DNA of 64,000 nucleotides, taken from contig NZ_CP094846.1 in the NCBI RefSeq assembly GCF_022832975.1, positions 2,343,356-2,407,355 on the forward strand, given 5' to 3'. This DNA is from Ornithobacterium rhinotracheale (lineage in GTDB: Bacteria; Bacteroidota; Bacteroidia; Flavobacteriales; Weeksellaceae). The number at the start of each line of letters is the position of its first letter. Position 1 is the stretch's first letter. Of the stretch, positions 35,716 to 43,617 are shown piece by piece. The position numbers and the translations under genes are program-made. The notes under the pieces are model-generated. The model was not told the origin of the DNA, did not search any database, and saw nothing but the letters and a program-made list of their open reading frames with translations.

Positions 35716-37029
35716 TTATTGATTTGCTGGGTAAAAACGAGAGGTAGGAAAATCAACGCCATATCTTTCAGCCAAAATACCTCCGTGGCGATTTTTTTGT
35801 ATAATTAGCTCTACTTGATTATGTGTAGGTTCTAAATCATATTCTTCTCCCCAAAAATCAACGCCATAATATTCTGGGCGGTAAAGAAAAATTACTTCAT
35901 CTGCGTCTTGCTCAATGGCTCCTGAATCTCTTAGATCAGAAAGTAATGGTCTTTTGTCTGGTCTTTTTTCAACATTGCGAGAGAGCTGAGAGAGAGCAAT
36001 TACTGGGATATCTAATTCTTTAGCGATTGCTTTTAGCCCTCGTGAAATAGTCGAAATTTCCTGTTCCCTATTGTTGGATTTTTCGTGTGTAACTAACTGT
36101 AAATAATCAACAAATAATATGTCAATGTTGTCTCTCAATTTCATCATTTTGGCTTTCATACGCATGTCCTGAATAGAGATTGAAGGAGTGTCATCTATGT
36201 GAACTTTTAAATTTAAAAGTTCAGGTTTTAAGGCAAAAAACTTTTGATACTCATCAGCCTTTAAGCCTTTTCTTAAAATAGATGAATTGGGTATTTGAGT
36301 ATAATTGGTTACAATTCTTCCTGTAATTTGTTCGGCTGACATTTCTAGTGAGAAAATGCCAACACTCTTACCTTGCCTTACAACATCAACGGCTTGCTGA
36401 ACAAGGAATGCGGTTTTTCCCATCCCTGGTCGTCCAGCAACAATGGTTAAATCTGAATTTTGCCAACCTCCTAATGCTTTATTAATTATGCTTAGAGAAC
36501 TTTGTATGCCAGTAATACTATTTGATTGAATGTTTTCAAATCTTTCTTGTACTTTTTCTACTAGATAGCTAAATTTTTGACTTTCTTTATTTCTATCAAT
36601 AAAATTGTTTAAGAACAAATCATCAAAGTATTCAAAAGCTAAATCTCTTATATGAAATATATCCTCGGCTGGATTTTGCGCTAACTGGAGCAATCTCGAG
36701 AATTTATTTACAAAGTCTCTTTTTGCTGAAAGGTCTACCAGTATCATCAGCGAATGCTCAAAAGATGTTGCAGAAGAAAAAGCAGAGATTAAATCAATAG
36801 TTAGATTAAGGAGTAATTTATTATTTGTTTTTCTAACTTCATTTTCAATAACTACAATATCAAAAGACACATTGTTTTCCCATAAATCATTGATGATAGT
36901 AAATAATTGTCTATGTTCGTGTTTGGTAAATAAGTCGAGGCTTAGTTTACTCTTGTGTTTGGTAAATAAGTAAGGAAAATTAATTATCGATGATAAAACC
37001 TTTGTTTCTATTTCTGGTGCATTATTCAT
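35716..37029 (-). CDS. dnaB: Replicative DNA helicase DnaB
   Basis: 437 residues. N-terminal DnaB domain (LSSIINFPYLFTKHKSKLSLDLFTKHEHRQLF), linker, and RecA-like C-terminal domain with Walker A GRPGMGKTAF (near residue 205), ILFVDYLQLV (Walker B) and LSQLSRNVEKRP. Loads as a hexameric fork helicase. In the element it is the core of a phage-like replication module; the chromosomal DnaB would be encoded elsewhere. It overlaps the upstream replication gene by 8 bases. Confidence 0.92.
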   Translation of the reverse strand: MNNAPEIETKVLSSIINFPYLFTKHKSKLSLDLFTKHEHRQLFTIINDLWENNVSFDIVVIENEVRKTNNKLLLNLTIDLISAFSSATSFEHSLMILVDLSAKRDFVNKFSRLLQLAQNPAEDIFHIRDLAFEYFDDLFLNNFIDRNKESQKFSYLVEKVQERFENIQSNSITGIQSSLSIINKALGGWQNSDLTIVAGRPGMGKTAFLVQQAVDVVRQGKSVGIFSLEMSAEQITGRIVTNYTQIPNSSILRKGLKADEYQKFFALKPELLNLKVHIDDTPSISIQDMRMKAKMMKLRDNIDILFVDYLQLVTHEKSNNREQEISTISRGLKAIAKELDIPVIALSQLSRNVEKRPDKRPLLSDLRDSGAIEQDADEVIFLYRPEYYGVDFWGEEYDLEPTHNQVELIIQKNRHGGILAERYGVDFPTSRFYPANQ

Positions 37030-37648
37030 TGTATGTGCTTTTAGGGCGATTTATTTTAGGTATAGTAAAAATGTCGTTTGATTTTTTTTGCAAGAACGGC
37101 AATGAATTTCTAAGGGTTTGTTTCCAATTAGTTATCGGTCTATCATATCCATTAATCCAGTTGTTTTCCTGCCAAGTAGCATACTTATTTTTCAAAGCAA
37201 TATCCATATCAGGCGAATAGCCTTCGAGCGTTTTAGCATAAGCTAAAAACTCACTGAGCGTAGGTTTATCCTTGGTTATTTTTGAAGGTTCATTTTTCTC
37301 TTGTGCATTTAGTGGCTTTGGAGTAGGCTTTAGTTTCTTTTCTGCTTCAGTATCTAACTCTTTTCTATTAAGTGAATAATCGGTTATTATTTTGTAAAAA
37401 GTAGGAAAGCCTTGCTTGATTTGATAATTAATTAGCCCTAAGTTTCTCAACAAGCCCTTAGCTTGTCTTATCGTCACGCGAGAAAGTTTTAAAGCATTAG
37501 AAATCTCAACATCTGATAACTCAAAATCCTTTTCGTTCTTGTTGTGCCATTCTTCTAAAAGATATAGATAAAGCACCACAACAGAACTATTAAGATTACT
37601 CTCTGCATTGAGTTTCCAAAACTTATGTATCAAATCAAGGTAATTCAT
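37022..37648 (-). CDS. Helix-turn-helix replication protein (DnaD/primosome-like)
   Basis: 208 residues. N-terminal winged helix-turn-helix (VVVLYLYLLEEWH, LSDVEISNALKLSRVTIRQAKGLLRNLGLI), then a Pro/Lys-rich linker and a C-terminal helical part with YATWQENNWINGYDRPITNWKQTLRNSLP. This arrangement is common for phage replication-organiser proteins that precede dnaB, probably loading it. The start is 8 bases into the DnaB stop-start overlap region, so co-translation is likely. Confidence 0.72.
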   Translation of the reverse strand: MNYLDLIHKFWKLNAESNLNSSVVVLYLYLLEEWHNKNEKDFELSDVEISNALKLSRVTIRQAKGLLRNLGLINYQIKQGFPTFYKIITDYSLNRKELDTEAEKKLKPTPKPLNAQEKNEPSKITKDKPTLSEFLAYAKTLEGYSPDMDIALKNKYATWQENNWINGYDRPITNWKQTLRNSLPFLQKKSNDIFTIPKINRPKSTYNE

Positions 37649-37651
37649 AAT

Positions 37652-37900
37652 TTATTTTGTTTCATTAAGAATGGATAAAACCTTATCTCTATCAACGATA
37701 ATAGTTTTTCCATTTTGATAAATAGCCTTATCAAAAATTCCTGATTGTTTTAATTCTTGCGCCTTCGAGCGTGAACATCCTAAAATTTTAGCCAATCCTT
37801 TAATGCCATACTCGTATTTTTGAATAGAATTGTATTTTTTCTGTAATTCTAAAAACTCTCCTACTGTGAGTTGCCATATTGGTGTGTTTGGATTAATCAT
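37652..37900 (-). CDS. DUF3853 family DNA-binding protein, copy 2
   Basis: 82 residues with KYEYGIKGLAKILGCSRSKAQELKQSGIFDKAIYQNGKTIIVDRDKVL, an excisionase-like MerR/winged helix. Clear paralogue of the preceding gene (37893-38168). Such small proteins act as excisionases or regulators in Bacteroidota elements. Confidence 0.75.
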   Translation of the reverse strand: MINPNTPIWQLTVGEFLELQKKYNSIQKYEYGIKGLAKILGCSRSKAQELKQSGIFDKAIYQNGKTIIVDRDKVLSILNETK

Positions 37901-38168
37901 AATTAACTTTAAATAATTTTAAGGCTAGTTCAGCATCTACAATAATTTTTTTACCATTTTGAATAATAGCCTTGTCAAAAATTCCTGATTGTTTTAATTT
38001 GAAAGCATGTGTTTTGGAACAACCTAATAAATCAGCTAAACCTTTCAGCCCATAAACATATTTTTTCTCTATTTTAGGGGGAGTAGGTGTTACTTTCTTT
38101 TGATTGATAATATCAATCAATTCACCTACAGATAAATCAGTGATAGGTGTTTGATATAAATCATTCAT
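37893..38168 (-). CDS. DUF3853 family DNA-binding protein, copy 1
   Basis: 91 residues. KYVYGLKGLADLLGCSKTHAFKLKQSGIFDKAIIQNGKKIIVDAELAL is the DUF3853 helix-turn-helix core. Overlaps the next copy by 8 bases. Either copy could be the missing directionality factor for the ICE integrase; this is inference. Confidence 0.75.
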   Translation of the reverse strand: MNDLYQTPITDLSVGELIDIINQKKVTPTPPKIEKKYVYGLKGLADLLGCSKTHAFKLKQSGIFDKAIIQNGKKIIVDAELALKLFKVNYD

Positions 38169-38179
38169 ACTTGTTAATT

Positions 38180-38887
38180 TTAAAAAGAATTTAAATGGTA
38201 TTTAATAGGCATTCCAATGTCTTTTGAAAAATCGAGGAGCTTTGCATTTTGCAATTCTTCTCGAGCAACTCTAATAGTTTTGCGAGAAATTTTTAATTTC
38301 TTACTAGCGTAAACATCAGAGCACTCAAAATGTTTTTTATCTCTTGAAAGTTCAGTCAAAAGCGAATAAAGGGCGACTGCTTTTGCCGACAAAGTGTTTT
38401 CCTTTTTCTGCAAATGATTGCTTAAAAAACGGATAGGGTTTTCGTTGAGTTTCTTTTCCAGCATTGCCTTTTCTTCTCTTACTTTTTTGAGTGCAGAGGC
38501 TAACTCGATTACCATTTCAGGATTTACAACCAGTTCTTCTAACTTTTCAGGCGTAGCAGAAAAACCAAATTTGATGATTTCCTTAATTCTATCGTTGCAC
38601 CAAATAGCAAACGCAGGACTAAGCCAACGAGCAAACTCCAATGCCACATCTTCGTGAAACCAAGTTCCCGAATCATTTCCGCCACGGCTAACTATCACTA
38701 AATCAGTCAAACTTAGAATTCTAAGTTTGGAAAGAGCTGTCAGAAACTCCTGAGTATTCTGATTTTTCAGCCAAAATATTGGCTGTTTTCTAAAAGGCTT
38801 AGCCATTTCGGTGGCGTTTACAAAAACTTCATCGTTTTCGCCACGAAAGGTTATATTGTTTCCTTCGTAATTAAACAGCTGAATCAT
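38180..38887 (-). CDS. KilA-N domain protein with C-terminal winged helix
   Basis: 235 residues. The KilA-N domain spans residues 1-105 (FVNATEMAKPF, TWFHEDVALEFARWLSPAFAIWCNDRI). A coiled helix with VIELASALKKVREEKAMLEKKL follows, then a wHTH at the end (LSAKAVALYSLLTELSRD, ASKKLKISRKTIRVAREEL) of the same type as the neighbouring replication protein. KilA-N proteins are phage DNA-binding regulators. Confidence 0.85.
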   Translation of the reverse strand: MIQLFNYEGNNITFRGENDEVFVNATEMAKPFRKQPIFWLKNQNTQEFLTALSKLRILSLTDLVIVSRGGNDSGTWFHEDVALEFARWLSPAFAIWCNDRIKEIIKFGFSATPEKLEELVVNPEMVIELASALKKVREEKAMLEKKLNENPIRFLSNHLQKKENTLSAKAVALYSLLTELSRDKKHFECSDVYASKKLKISRKTIRVAREELQNAKLLDFSKDIGMPIKYHLNSF

Positions 38888-38890
38888 AGT

Positions 38891-39112
38891 CTACTTTTCT
38901 TGCTTTTCAGTTTTTTCAGCTTCCATAAATTCTTTTTCGGTATAGCCTTGCTCTTGATAGAACTTAACAGCTTGATAGTGCAATAGCTTGTCGCTGTTTC
39001 TTCGTGCCAGTCCCAAAACAGATGATTGTCTAAGGTTTAGGCGTTTAGCCACTTCAATACTAAAATCATTGTCGTTTAGTATTTTTTCGATGATTAATTT
39101 ACTTGCTCTCAT
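38891..39112 (-). CDS. Small helix-turn-helix-like protein, first gene of leftward operon
   Basis: 73 residues. LIIEKILNDNDFSIEVAKRLNLRQSSVLGLARRNSDKL looks like a helix-turn-helix; a charged tail follows. It is the first gene leftwards from the repressor-divergent control region and may act as a Cro-like regulator. Confidence 0.55.
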   Translation of the reverse strand: MRASKLIIEKILNDNDFSIEVAKRLNLRQSSVLGLARRNSDKLLHYQAVKFYQEQGYTEKEFMEAEKTEKQEK

Positions 39113-39170
39113 ATTTTAATTATATTTGTATTTATGTTTCTTTTTGAGACTAATATTTGTTTTATTTTAC

Positions 39171-39240
39171 AATGCAAATATATGTACAAAATGTTTATAT
39201 ATAAAAAAAATGTACACAATATTTTAAAATATTATCGGTA
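39171..39240. promoter_or_regulatory. Divergent control region with TGTACA pairs
   Basis: Between the leftward operon and the repressor gene lie two TGTACA words (39183-39188, 39211-39216; 28 bases apart), a perfect palindrome AATATTTTAAAATATT (39218-39233), and a leftward -7 element (CAAATATA at 39175-39182 on this strand, i.e. TATATTTG). The TGTACA pair is a plausible operator of the CI-like repressor. Confidence 0.5.
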
Positions 39241-39243
39241 AAA

Positions 39244-39660
39244 ATGGATAAGTCTCTGTTAATTAATAAGATAATAAAAGAGTTGAATTTTAATTCTGAT
39301 GCAGAATTTGCTAGGTTTTTAGGCATAAGTCCACAAAATTTATCTAAATGGAAGATGAGAGGAACATTTGACGCAGAATTAATATATACTAAATGTCCAC
39401 AATTAAACCCTGAGTGGCTACTTACAGGCAACGGCAGTATGCTCAAAGAGAATGTACCCACTATAAATAAAAAAGTAAAAAATAAGGATGGTTTTATGGG
39501 TAATAGCATTAATGGCAACATCTCAATCACTCACAATGATTTAGAAAAAATATTGGAGTTGCATAAATCTTCCCAAGATATTCAAAATGAACTTAACGAG
39601 CGTTTAAAATCAAGTCAAAATCAAATAGATACATTATTAGAAATTTTAAAAAATAAATAA
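39244..39660 (+). CDS. CI-like phage repressor (helix-turn-helix)
   Basis: 138 residues. The N-terminal domain SDAEFARFLGISPQNLSKWKMRGTFDAELIYTKCPQLNPEWLLTGNGSM is the Bacteroidota phage CI/XRE type. A coiled C-terminal helix (LEKILELHKSSQDIQNELNERLKSSQNQIDTLLEILK) probably makes dimers. There is no peptidase domain. It faces away from the replication operon, the layout of a lysogeny switch. Confidence 0.82.
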   Translation: MDKSLLINKIIKELNFNSDAEFARFLGISPQNLSKWKMRGTFDAELIYTKCPQLNPEWLLTGNGSMLKENVPTINKKVKNKDGFMGNSINGNISITHNDLEKILELHKSSQDIQNELNERLKSSQNQIDTLLEILKNK

Positions 39661-39662
39661 TT

Positions 39663-40184
39663 ATGAAAAAATTTATTTTTATTTTATCAGTGCTACTATT
39701 TGGATTTTCTTATGGTCAGCTAAAAAAGGTAGAAGTCAATAAAGAAGAAGTTAGTGTAATTGGAAGGGTTCTTCAAAAATCTGGAATGGGGAGTGAATTT
39801 ACCAAGGAAGAATTTGATAAGTACAATATAAAAAATACAATTGGGTATTTATTAGAATATACCTATGAAGATAAAGTTCTGCACAGAGATTTTATATGGT
39901 TTTCTGAATTAGTTTACTCCGAGAAAACGAGAATTATGGCTAATTTAAGAAGTATTCCTTGTTTTGAGACATCTTCTATTCCTCAGGATGTTAGTTTCTT
40001 CCTTTTAAAGACAAATCAATGGGGAATGCGTGATAGTGTAAAGGGTGAATGTGTGTGTTATGAGCCAACAGGAATGTTTAACGAGGGGATAGCGGTGTTT
40101 TCTACAAAGGATTATGAAAAATATAATCTAATAGATTTAGCAGGTGGAAAAATAAAACTAAAATTGTATAGATTGGAAGAATGA
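39663..40184 (+). CDS. Secreted protein of unknown function
   Basis: 173 residues with signal peptide (MKKFIFILSVLLFGFSYGQ). Mature part mixed alpha/beta, with CFETSSIPQDV and GECVCYEPTG holding three cysteines. It lies between the repressor and the integrase; overlaps the integrase start by 4 bases. Could be a lysogenic-conversion type cargo gene. Confidence 0.6.
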   Translation: MKKFIFILSVLLFGFSYGQLKKVEVNKEEVSVIGRVLQKSGMGSEFTKEEFDKYNIKNTIGYLLEYTYEDKVLHRDFIWFSELVYSEKTRIMANLRSIPCFETSSIPQDVSFFLLKTNQWGMRDSVKGECVCYEPTGMFNEGIAVFSTKDYEKYNLIDLAGGKIKLKLYRLEE

Positions 40185-41440
40185 AATACCACGCTCAATT
40201 TCTGTTAGATAAAGAGAAAGATAAACCAGATGCTAAACTCCGATATCGTATTAAATGGGATGGGAACATTGTAGCTTTTAATGTTGGCTATCGTATAGAT
40301 ATTGAAAAGTGGAGCAAGGAAACTCAGCGTTGCAAAGCCAACACCACGCATGGAAAGAAGAAAATACCTGCCAATGTAATTAATAGAAAAATACAGCGTT
40401 TCGAAACTGCTTGTGAAGACGTTTTTACCAAGTTTAAAACATTAAAAAAAACACCAGAAAAGGAACAATTCAAAGAACTTTTTAATAAAGAAATAGGTCG
40501 AAAAACAAAAGAAGAAACTATCGAAAAAGAACTTTTCGAAGCTTTTGATGAATTTCTAGAAGAGGAAAGCACAATTAATCAATGGACTTCTTCCACTAAA
40601 AGAAAAATGAAAGTAGTTAAAAGTCATCTATTAGAATTTGACGAATCTGCAAACTTTAAAGATTTTAATGAAGAAAAACTTACCAATTATTTGATTTTCC
40701 TCCAAAGAAATAGAAAACTTAGAAACAGCACAACAACAAAACACATAGCTTGGCTCAAAAGATTTTTCAAATGGGCGACAAAAAAGGGATACAATGACAA
40801 TAATGATTTCCAAAATTTTGCTCCAAAGTTTAAAAATACGCAGAAGAAAATCATATTTCTAACACCAACTGAATTTAAAAAATTTAGAGAATTTAAAATC
40901 CCTAATACTAAACAATACCTTGAAAGAGTTAGAGATGTTTTTTTATTTCAATGTTTTACTGGACTTAGATATTCAGATGTTTACAATCTAAAAAAAACTG
41001 ATGTTAAAAATGGTTTTATTGAAATAACTACGATAAAAACAGCAGACAGTTTACACATCGAACTAAATGAACACAGTAGAAAGATCTTAGAGAAATATAA
41101 GGATTATCCTACTGAAAAAGGGAAAGCTTTACCTGTCATTACTAACCAAAGAATGAACGAGTATTTAAAAGAATTAGCTGAACTTGCCGAAATTGACGAA
41201 CCAGTAAAAGAAACTTATTATATAGGCAATAATAGATTTGAAGAAATTCAGCCTAAATACGCCTTACTGGGAACGCACGCAGGTAGAAGAACTTTCATTT
41301 GTAATGCCCTTTCTTTAGGCATACCGCCACAAGTTGTAATGAAATGGACGGGACATAGTGATTACAAAGCAATGAAACCATATATAGATATAGCAGATGA
41401 AGTTAAAGCTTCAGCAATGGAAAAATTTAATGAATTATGA
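40181..41440 (+). CDS. int: Tyrosine recombinase (ICE integrase)
   Basis: 419 residues. Arm-binding and SAM-like core-binding domains over 1-215 (Arm-DNA-binding KYHAQFLLDKEKDKPDAKLRYRI), then catalytic domain with all residues: R263 (FTGLRYSD), H366-x-x-R369 (THAGRRTF), H392 (GHSDYK) and nucleophile Y401 (KPYIDIA). Its gene lies 0.8 kb from attR, so it is the recombinase for the tRNA-Arg att sites. Intact. Confidence 0.92.
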   Translation: MKYHAQFLLDKEKDKPDAKLRYRIKWDGNIVAFNVGYRIDIEKWSKETQRCKANTTHGKKKIPANVINRKIQRFETACEDVFTKFKTLKKTPEKEQFKELFNKEIGRKTKEETIEKELFEAFDEFLEEESTINQWTSSTKRKMKVVKSHLLEFDESANFKDFNEEKLTNYLIFLQRNRKLRNSTTTKHIAWLKRFFKWATKKGYNDNNDFQNFAPKFKNTQKKIIFLTPTEFKKFREFKIPNTKQYLERVRDVFLFQCFTGLRYSDVYNLKKTDVKNGFIEITTIKTADSLHIELNEHSRKILEKYKDYPTEKGKALPVITNQRMNEYLKELAELAEIDEPVKETYYIGNNRFEEIQPKYALLGTHAGRRTFICNALSLGIPPQVVMKWTGHSDYKAMKPYIDIADEVKASAMEKFNEL

Positions 41441-41448
41441 TAATAAAA

Positions 41449-41481
41449 TTTTGCCATGTTGTAACAAAGTTATAACTTTGT
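41449..41481 (+). promoter_or_regulatory. Promoter and operator of the mazEF operon
   Basis: TTTTG (41449-41453), a 19-base spacer and TAACTTTG (41473-41480) make a full Bacteroidota promoter. The -7 element is covered by the perfect 18-bp palindrome ACAAAGTTATAACTTTGT (41464-41481), three bases before the ATG. This is the expected design for MazE-MazF autorepression. Confidence 0.75.
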
Positions 41482-41484
41482 CAC

Positions 41485-41736
41485 ATGGAAACAAAACTTA
41501 GAAAAATAGGAAACTCTAAAGGTTTAATCTTAAGCAAAAAGATACTTCAAGACACTAATATTAAAGATAGAGTTAAAATAAAAACCAAAGGTTCTAAAAT
41601 TATAATTGAAGCTTTTAAAGAAAACCCAAGGAAAGACTGGGAACAACAATTGTTAGAGGCAGGATCTTTGAATGATAGGGAGTTTTTTTTCGGAGAAATT
41701 GAAAATAATTTTGATGAAAACGAATGGACATGGTAA
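41485..41736 (+). CDS. MazE/AbrB-type antitoxin
   Basis: 83 residues. The N-terminal METKLRKIGNSKGLILSKKIL and VKIKTKGSKIIIEAF are a SpoVT/AbrB swapped-hairpin DNA-binding domain; the acidic C-terminus (FFFGEIENNFDENEWTW) is the toxin-binding tail. Overlaps the toxin gene by 13 bases. Confidence 0.85.
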   Translation: METKLRKIGNSKGLILSKKILQDTNIKDRVKIKTKGSKIIIEAFKENPRKDWEQQLLEAGSLNDREFFFGEIENNFDENEWTW

Positions 41737-42050
41737 ATAGATTTGATGTTTACTTTGTTGATTTAAACCCAACCTTAGGAAGTGAAATAAACAAGGTTAG
41801 ACCGTGCGTTATTATCTCTCCTAATGAGATGAACAAAGCCCTTAACACGGTTATCATAGCACCTTTAACTTCTACAATAAAAAAATATCCTATGAGAGTT
41901 TGTTGCTATATAAACGATAAAGAAGGACAGATAGCCTTAGACCATATCAGATCACTAGATAAACAAAGATTAAAAAATAAAATTGCAACATTAGATAAGA
42001 AAACTCAATTAAAAGTCATAGATAAACTTATAGCTATGTTCTGTGAATAG
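41724..42050 (+). CDS. MazF/PemK-type toxin, mRNA endoribonuclease
   Basis: 108 residues. The family signature is plain: RFDVYFVDLNPTLGSEINKVRPCVIISPNEMN, then NTVIIAPLTST and LDHIRSLDKQRL (with the catalytic Arg of VRP and Thr/Ser of PLTST). It would cleave mRNA at short motifs when the antitoxin is lost, favouring retention of the ICE. Last gene before attR. Confidence 0.9.
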   Translation: MDMVNRFDVYFVDLNPTLGSEINKVRPCVIISPNEMNKALNTVIIAPLTSTIKKYPMRVCCYINDKEGQIALDHIRSLDKQRLKNKIATLDKKTQLKVIDKLIAMFCE

Positions 42051-42130
42051 ACATTGCCTTAAATGAACTCTCAAAGGTGAGAATTTGCACCTTTGTTGAT
42101 TTAGTGATAGTTACGACATACAGGTTCAAA

Positions 42131-42160
42131 AGTCCCTATTGTCAAAAACGGGGACTAAAT
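42131..42160. promoter_or_regulatory. GGGACT motifs near attR, possible integrase arm sites
   Basis: AGTCCC (42131-42136) and GGGACTAAA (42151-42159) lie 106 bases from attR. The same words GGGACTAAA and AGTCCC occur inside attL's hairpin (5729-5766). Shared words at both ends of the element suggest arm-type binding sites for the integrase or partner proteins. Apart from this, 42051-42265 shows no gene. Confidence 0.4.
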
Positions 42161-42265
42161 TCGGTGTACTATAATTATACATACTGATATTTATTGATAT
42201 ATAAAAATTCTCAAACATTTAAAAATCAGCAATATTTATACATAATTTATTGTAGTTATACATGC

Positions 42266-42288
42266 GTTCGACTCCTTCCGTGGTCACA
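42266..42288 (+). other. attR of the ICE (also possible attL of the prophage)
   Basis: 23 bases identical to 5673-5695 (tRNA-Arg T loop to 3' end plus CA). There is no other tRNA part here. The prophage integrase gene starts 154 bases to the right. Confidence 0.88.
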
Positions 42289-42289
42289 G

Positions 42290-42333
42290 AAAAGCCTTTT
42301 TATCGCACAATGTAGCGCATTTAAAGGCTTTTT
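42290..42333 (+). terminator. Terminator originally downstream of tRNA-Arg
   Basis: AAAAGCCTTT pairs with AAAGGCTTTT and a T-run follows. Before the ICE entered, this hairpin would have followed the tRNA-Arg directly. Confidence 0.7.
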
Positions 42334-42366
42334 AAACTTAAAATTGGCATATTGATGCCACCAAGT

Positions 42367-42395
42367 TTGCCACCAATTGAATTTATTGGTGGCAA
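42367..42395. repeat. 10-bp perfect inverted repeat before the prophage integrase
   Basis: TTGCCACCAA (42367-42376) and TTGGTGGCAA (42386-42395) separated by 9 bases; another GCCACCAA lies just to the left. It is likely an operator or an integrase/excisionase binding site in front of the gene at 42442. Confidence 0.55.
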
Positions 42396-42441
42396 TTTGC
42401 TTAAATAGAGAATTAACCAAGTCCATTTCAAATTAAAAGAA

Positions 42442-43617
42442 ATGGATAAAAAAAATTATCTCATTGCGCAGATCACTTCTAAAATATATAAGGAAGTGGG
42501 TATCAAACAAAATTTCAATCTCAAAAACTACATCAACAAGAAAGGAGAAAGCCAGGTAATGCTTACGCTCCATTCTCAAGGAAAGAGAAAAAGACTAATG
42601 CTGGATGTTTATGTTCCACCCAAACTTTGGGATAAAAAAAGCCAAAGAATGAAAGGAAATACGGAACAAGCTCAAGCCACTAATCTCTTGCTCGAATCGT
42701 ATCTACAGAAAATATTAGATATCAAGATAAGATACGCAGCTTCAAATCTTGTTCTAACTATCGAAAAATTACTCGAAGAATTTCAAAACAATAAATCACC
42801 TTTTGATTTCATTGCCTTTTGTCGTGAGCATATAAAAAATAAAGATATGCTTTTAGCCTCAAAGAAAAAGGAACTTAGCCACATTAATAAGCTGGAGAAT
42901 TACAAAAAAAATGTTCTAATTTCAGACATTAATATTGAGTTTATTGACAAGTATAGATGGCACTTATTTAACACCGTACACAATAAAAAAAGTACGATTG
43001 CTACTAACTTAAAGACAATTAAGAAATACTTAAACTTAGCCCAAAAATATGGGATGAAACTTAATATTGATTTGGACAAAATTAGGACTCCAAATATCCG
43101 AAGCGAAAGAATCAACCTGGACCATCGGGAAATTCGATTTTTGAAAGACTACTATTTCTCGAGCTTCATTAAGCCTAAGCATAAGTTACCTTTAGGCTAC
43201 TTTCTATTCGCCTGCTACACTGGGTGCCGCATCAGCGAGCTAAAACAAATACGCCGTGAAGACATAGAAGGTAAAAAAATACTTACCTATTTTGCACCCA
43301 AAACGCAAAAAAGACAATCTATACAAATAAGTAGCTCCGCTCGAGAGATATTTGAGCATGAACCTACTTTGTTTGCTCGATTTATATCAGACCAGAAGAT
43401 GAATAAGTACATAAAAGAATGCGCACAAATCTGCAACATCAAAAAGAATGTTACCATGCATGTGGCTCGACACTCTTTTGCGACAAACTTAATTAGAAAA
43501 GGAGCGAAAATCACAAATGTGCAATCGCTCCTAAACCATAGTGATATTTCCACCACGATGCAATACTATCACGGCATTGCTTCTGAAGAAATATCAGACA
43601 TTCATTTACTGGATTAG
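42442..43617 (+). CDS. int: Tyrosine recombinase (prophage integrase)
   Basis: 391 residues. Arm-binding and SAM-like domains at 1-210 (KNYINKKGESQVMLTLHSQGKRKRLMLD), catalytic residues R263 (YTGCRISEL), H340-x-x-R343 (HVARHSF), H366 (NHSDIS) and Y375 (MQYYHG). Different from the ICE integrase. Its 3' end overlaps the 3' end of the leftward tail gene by 12 bases (convergent). It most likely integrated its own element at the same tRNA. Confidence 0.9.
   Translation: MDKKNYLIAQITSKIYKEVGIKQNFNLKNYINKKGESQVMLTLHSQGKRKRLMLDVYVPPKLWDKKSQRMKGNTEQAQATNLLLESYLQKILDIKIRYAASNLVLTIEKLLEEFQNNKSPFDFIAFCREHIKNKDMLLASKKKELSHINKLENYKKNVLISDINIEFIDKYRWHLFNTVHNKKSTIATNLKTIKKYLNLAQKYGMKLNIDLDKIRTPNIRSERINLDHREIRFLKDYYFSSFIKPKHKLPLGYFLFACYTGCRISELKQIRREDIEGKKILTYFAPKTQKRQSIQISSSAREIFEHEPTLFARFISDQKMNKYIKECAQICNIKKNVTMHVARHSFATNLIRKGAKITNVQSLLNHSDISTTMQYYHGIASEEISDIHLLD

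Larger units (their letters stand above)
5673..42288. mobile_element. Integrative and conjugative element in tRNA-Arg (about 36.6 kb), probably transfer-defective
   Basis: Bounded by the 23-bp repeat of the tRNA-Arg 3' end. It holds a relaxase and accessory protein, a ParA-like ATPase, TraE/F/G-type genes, a coupling protein, topoisomerase III, a large methyltransferase-helicase, two toxin-antitoxin modules, a phage-like replication and repressor module, and a tyrosine integrase close to attR. An IS3-family insertion interrupts the transfer genes. No homologue of VirB6, VirB8, VirB9 or VirB10 (TraJ, K, N, M) is found between the att sites. No antibiotic resistance gene is recognised. Confidence 0.85.
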
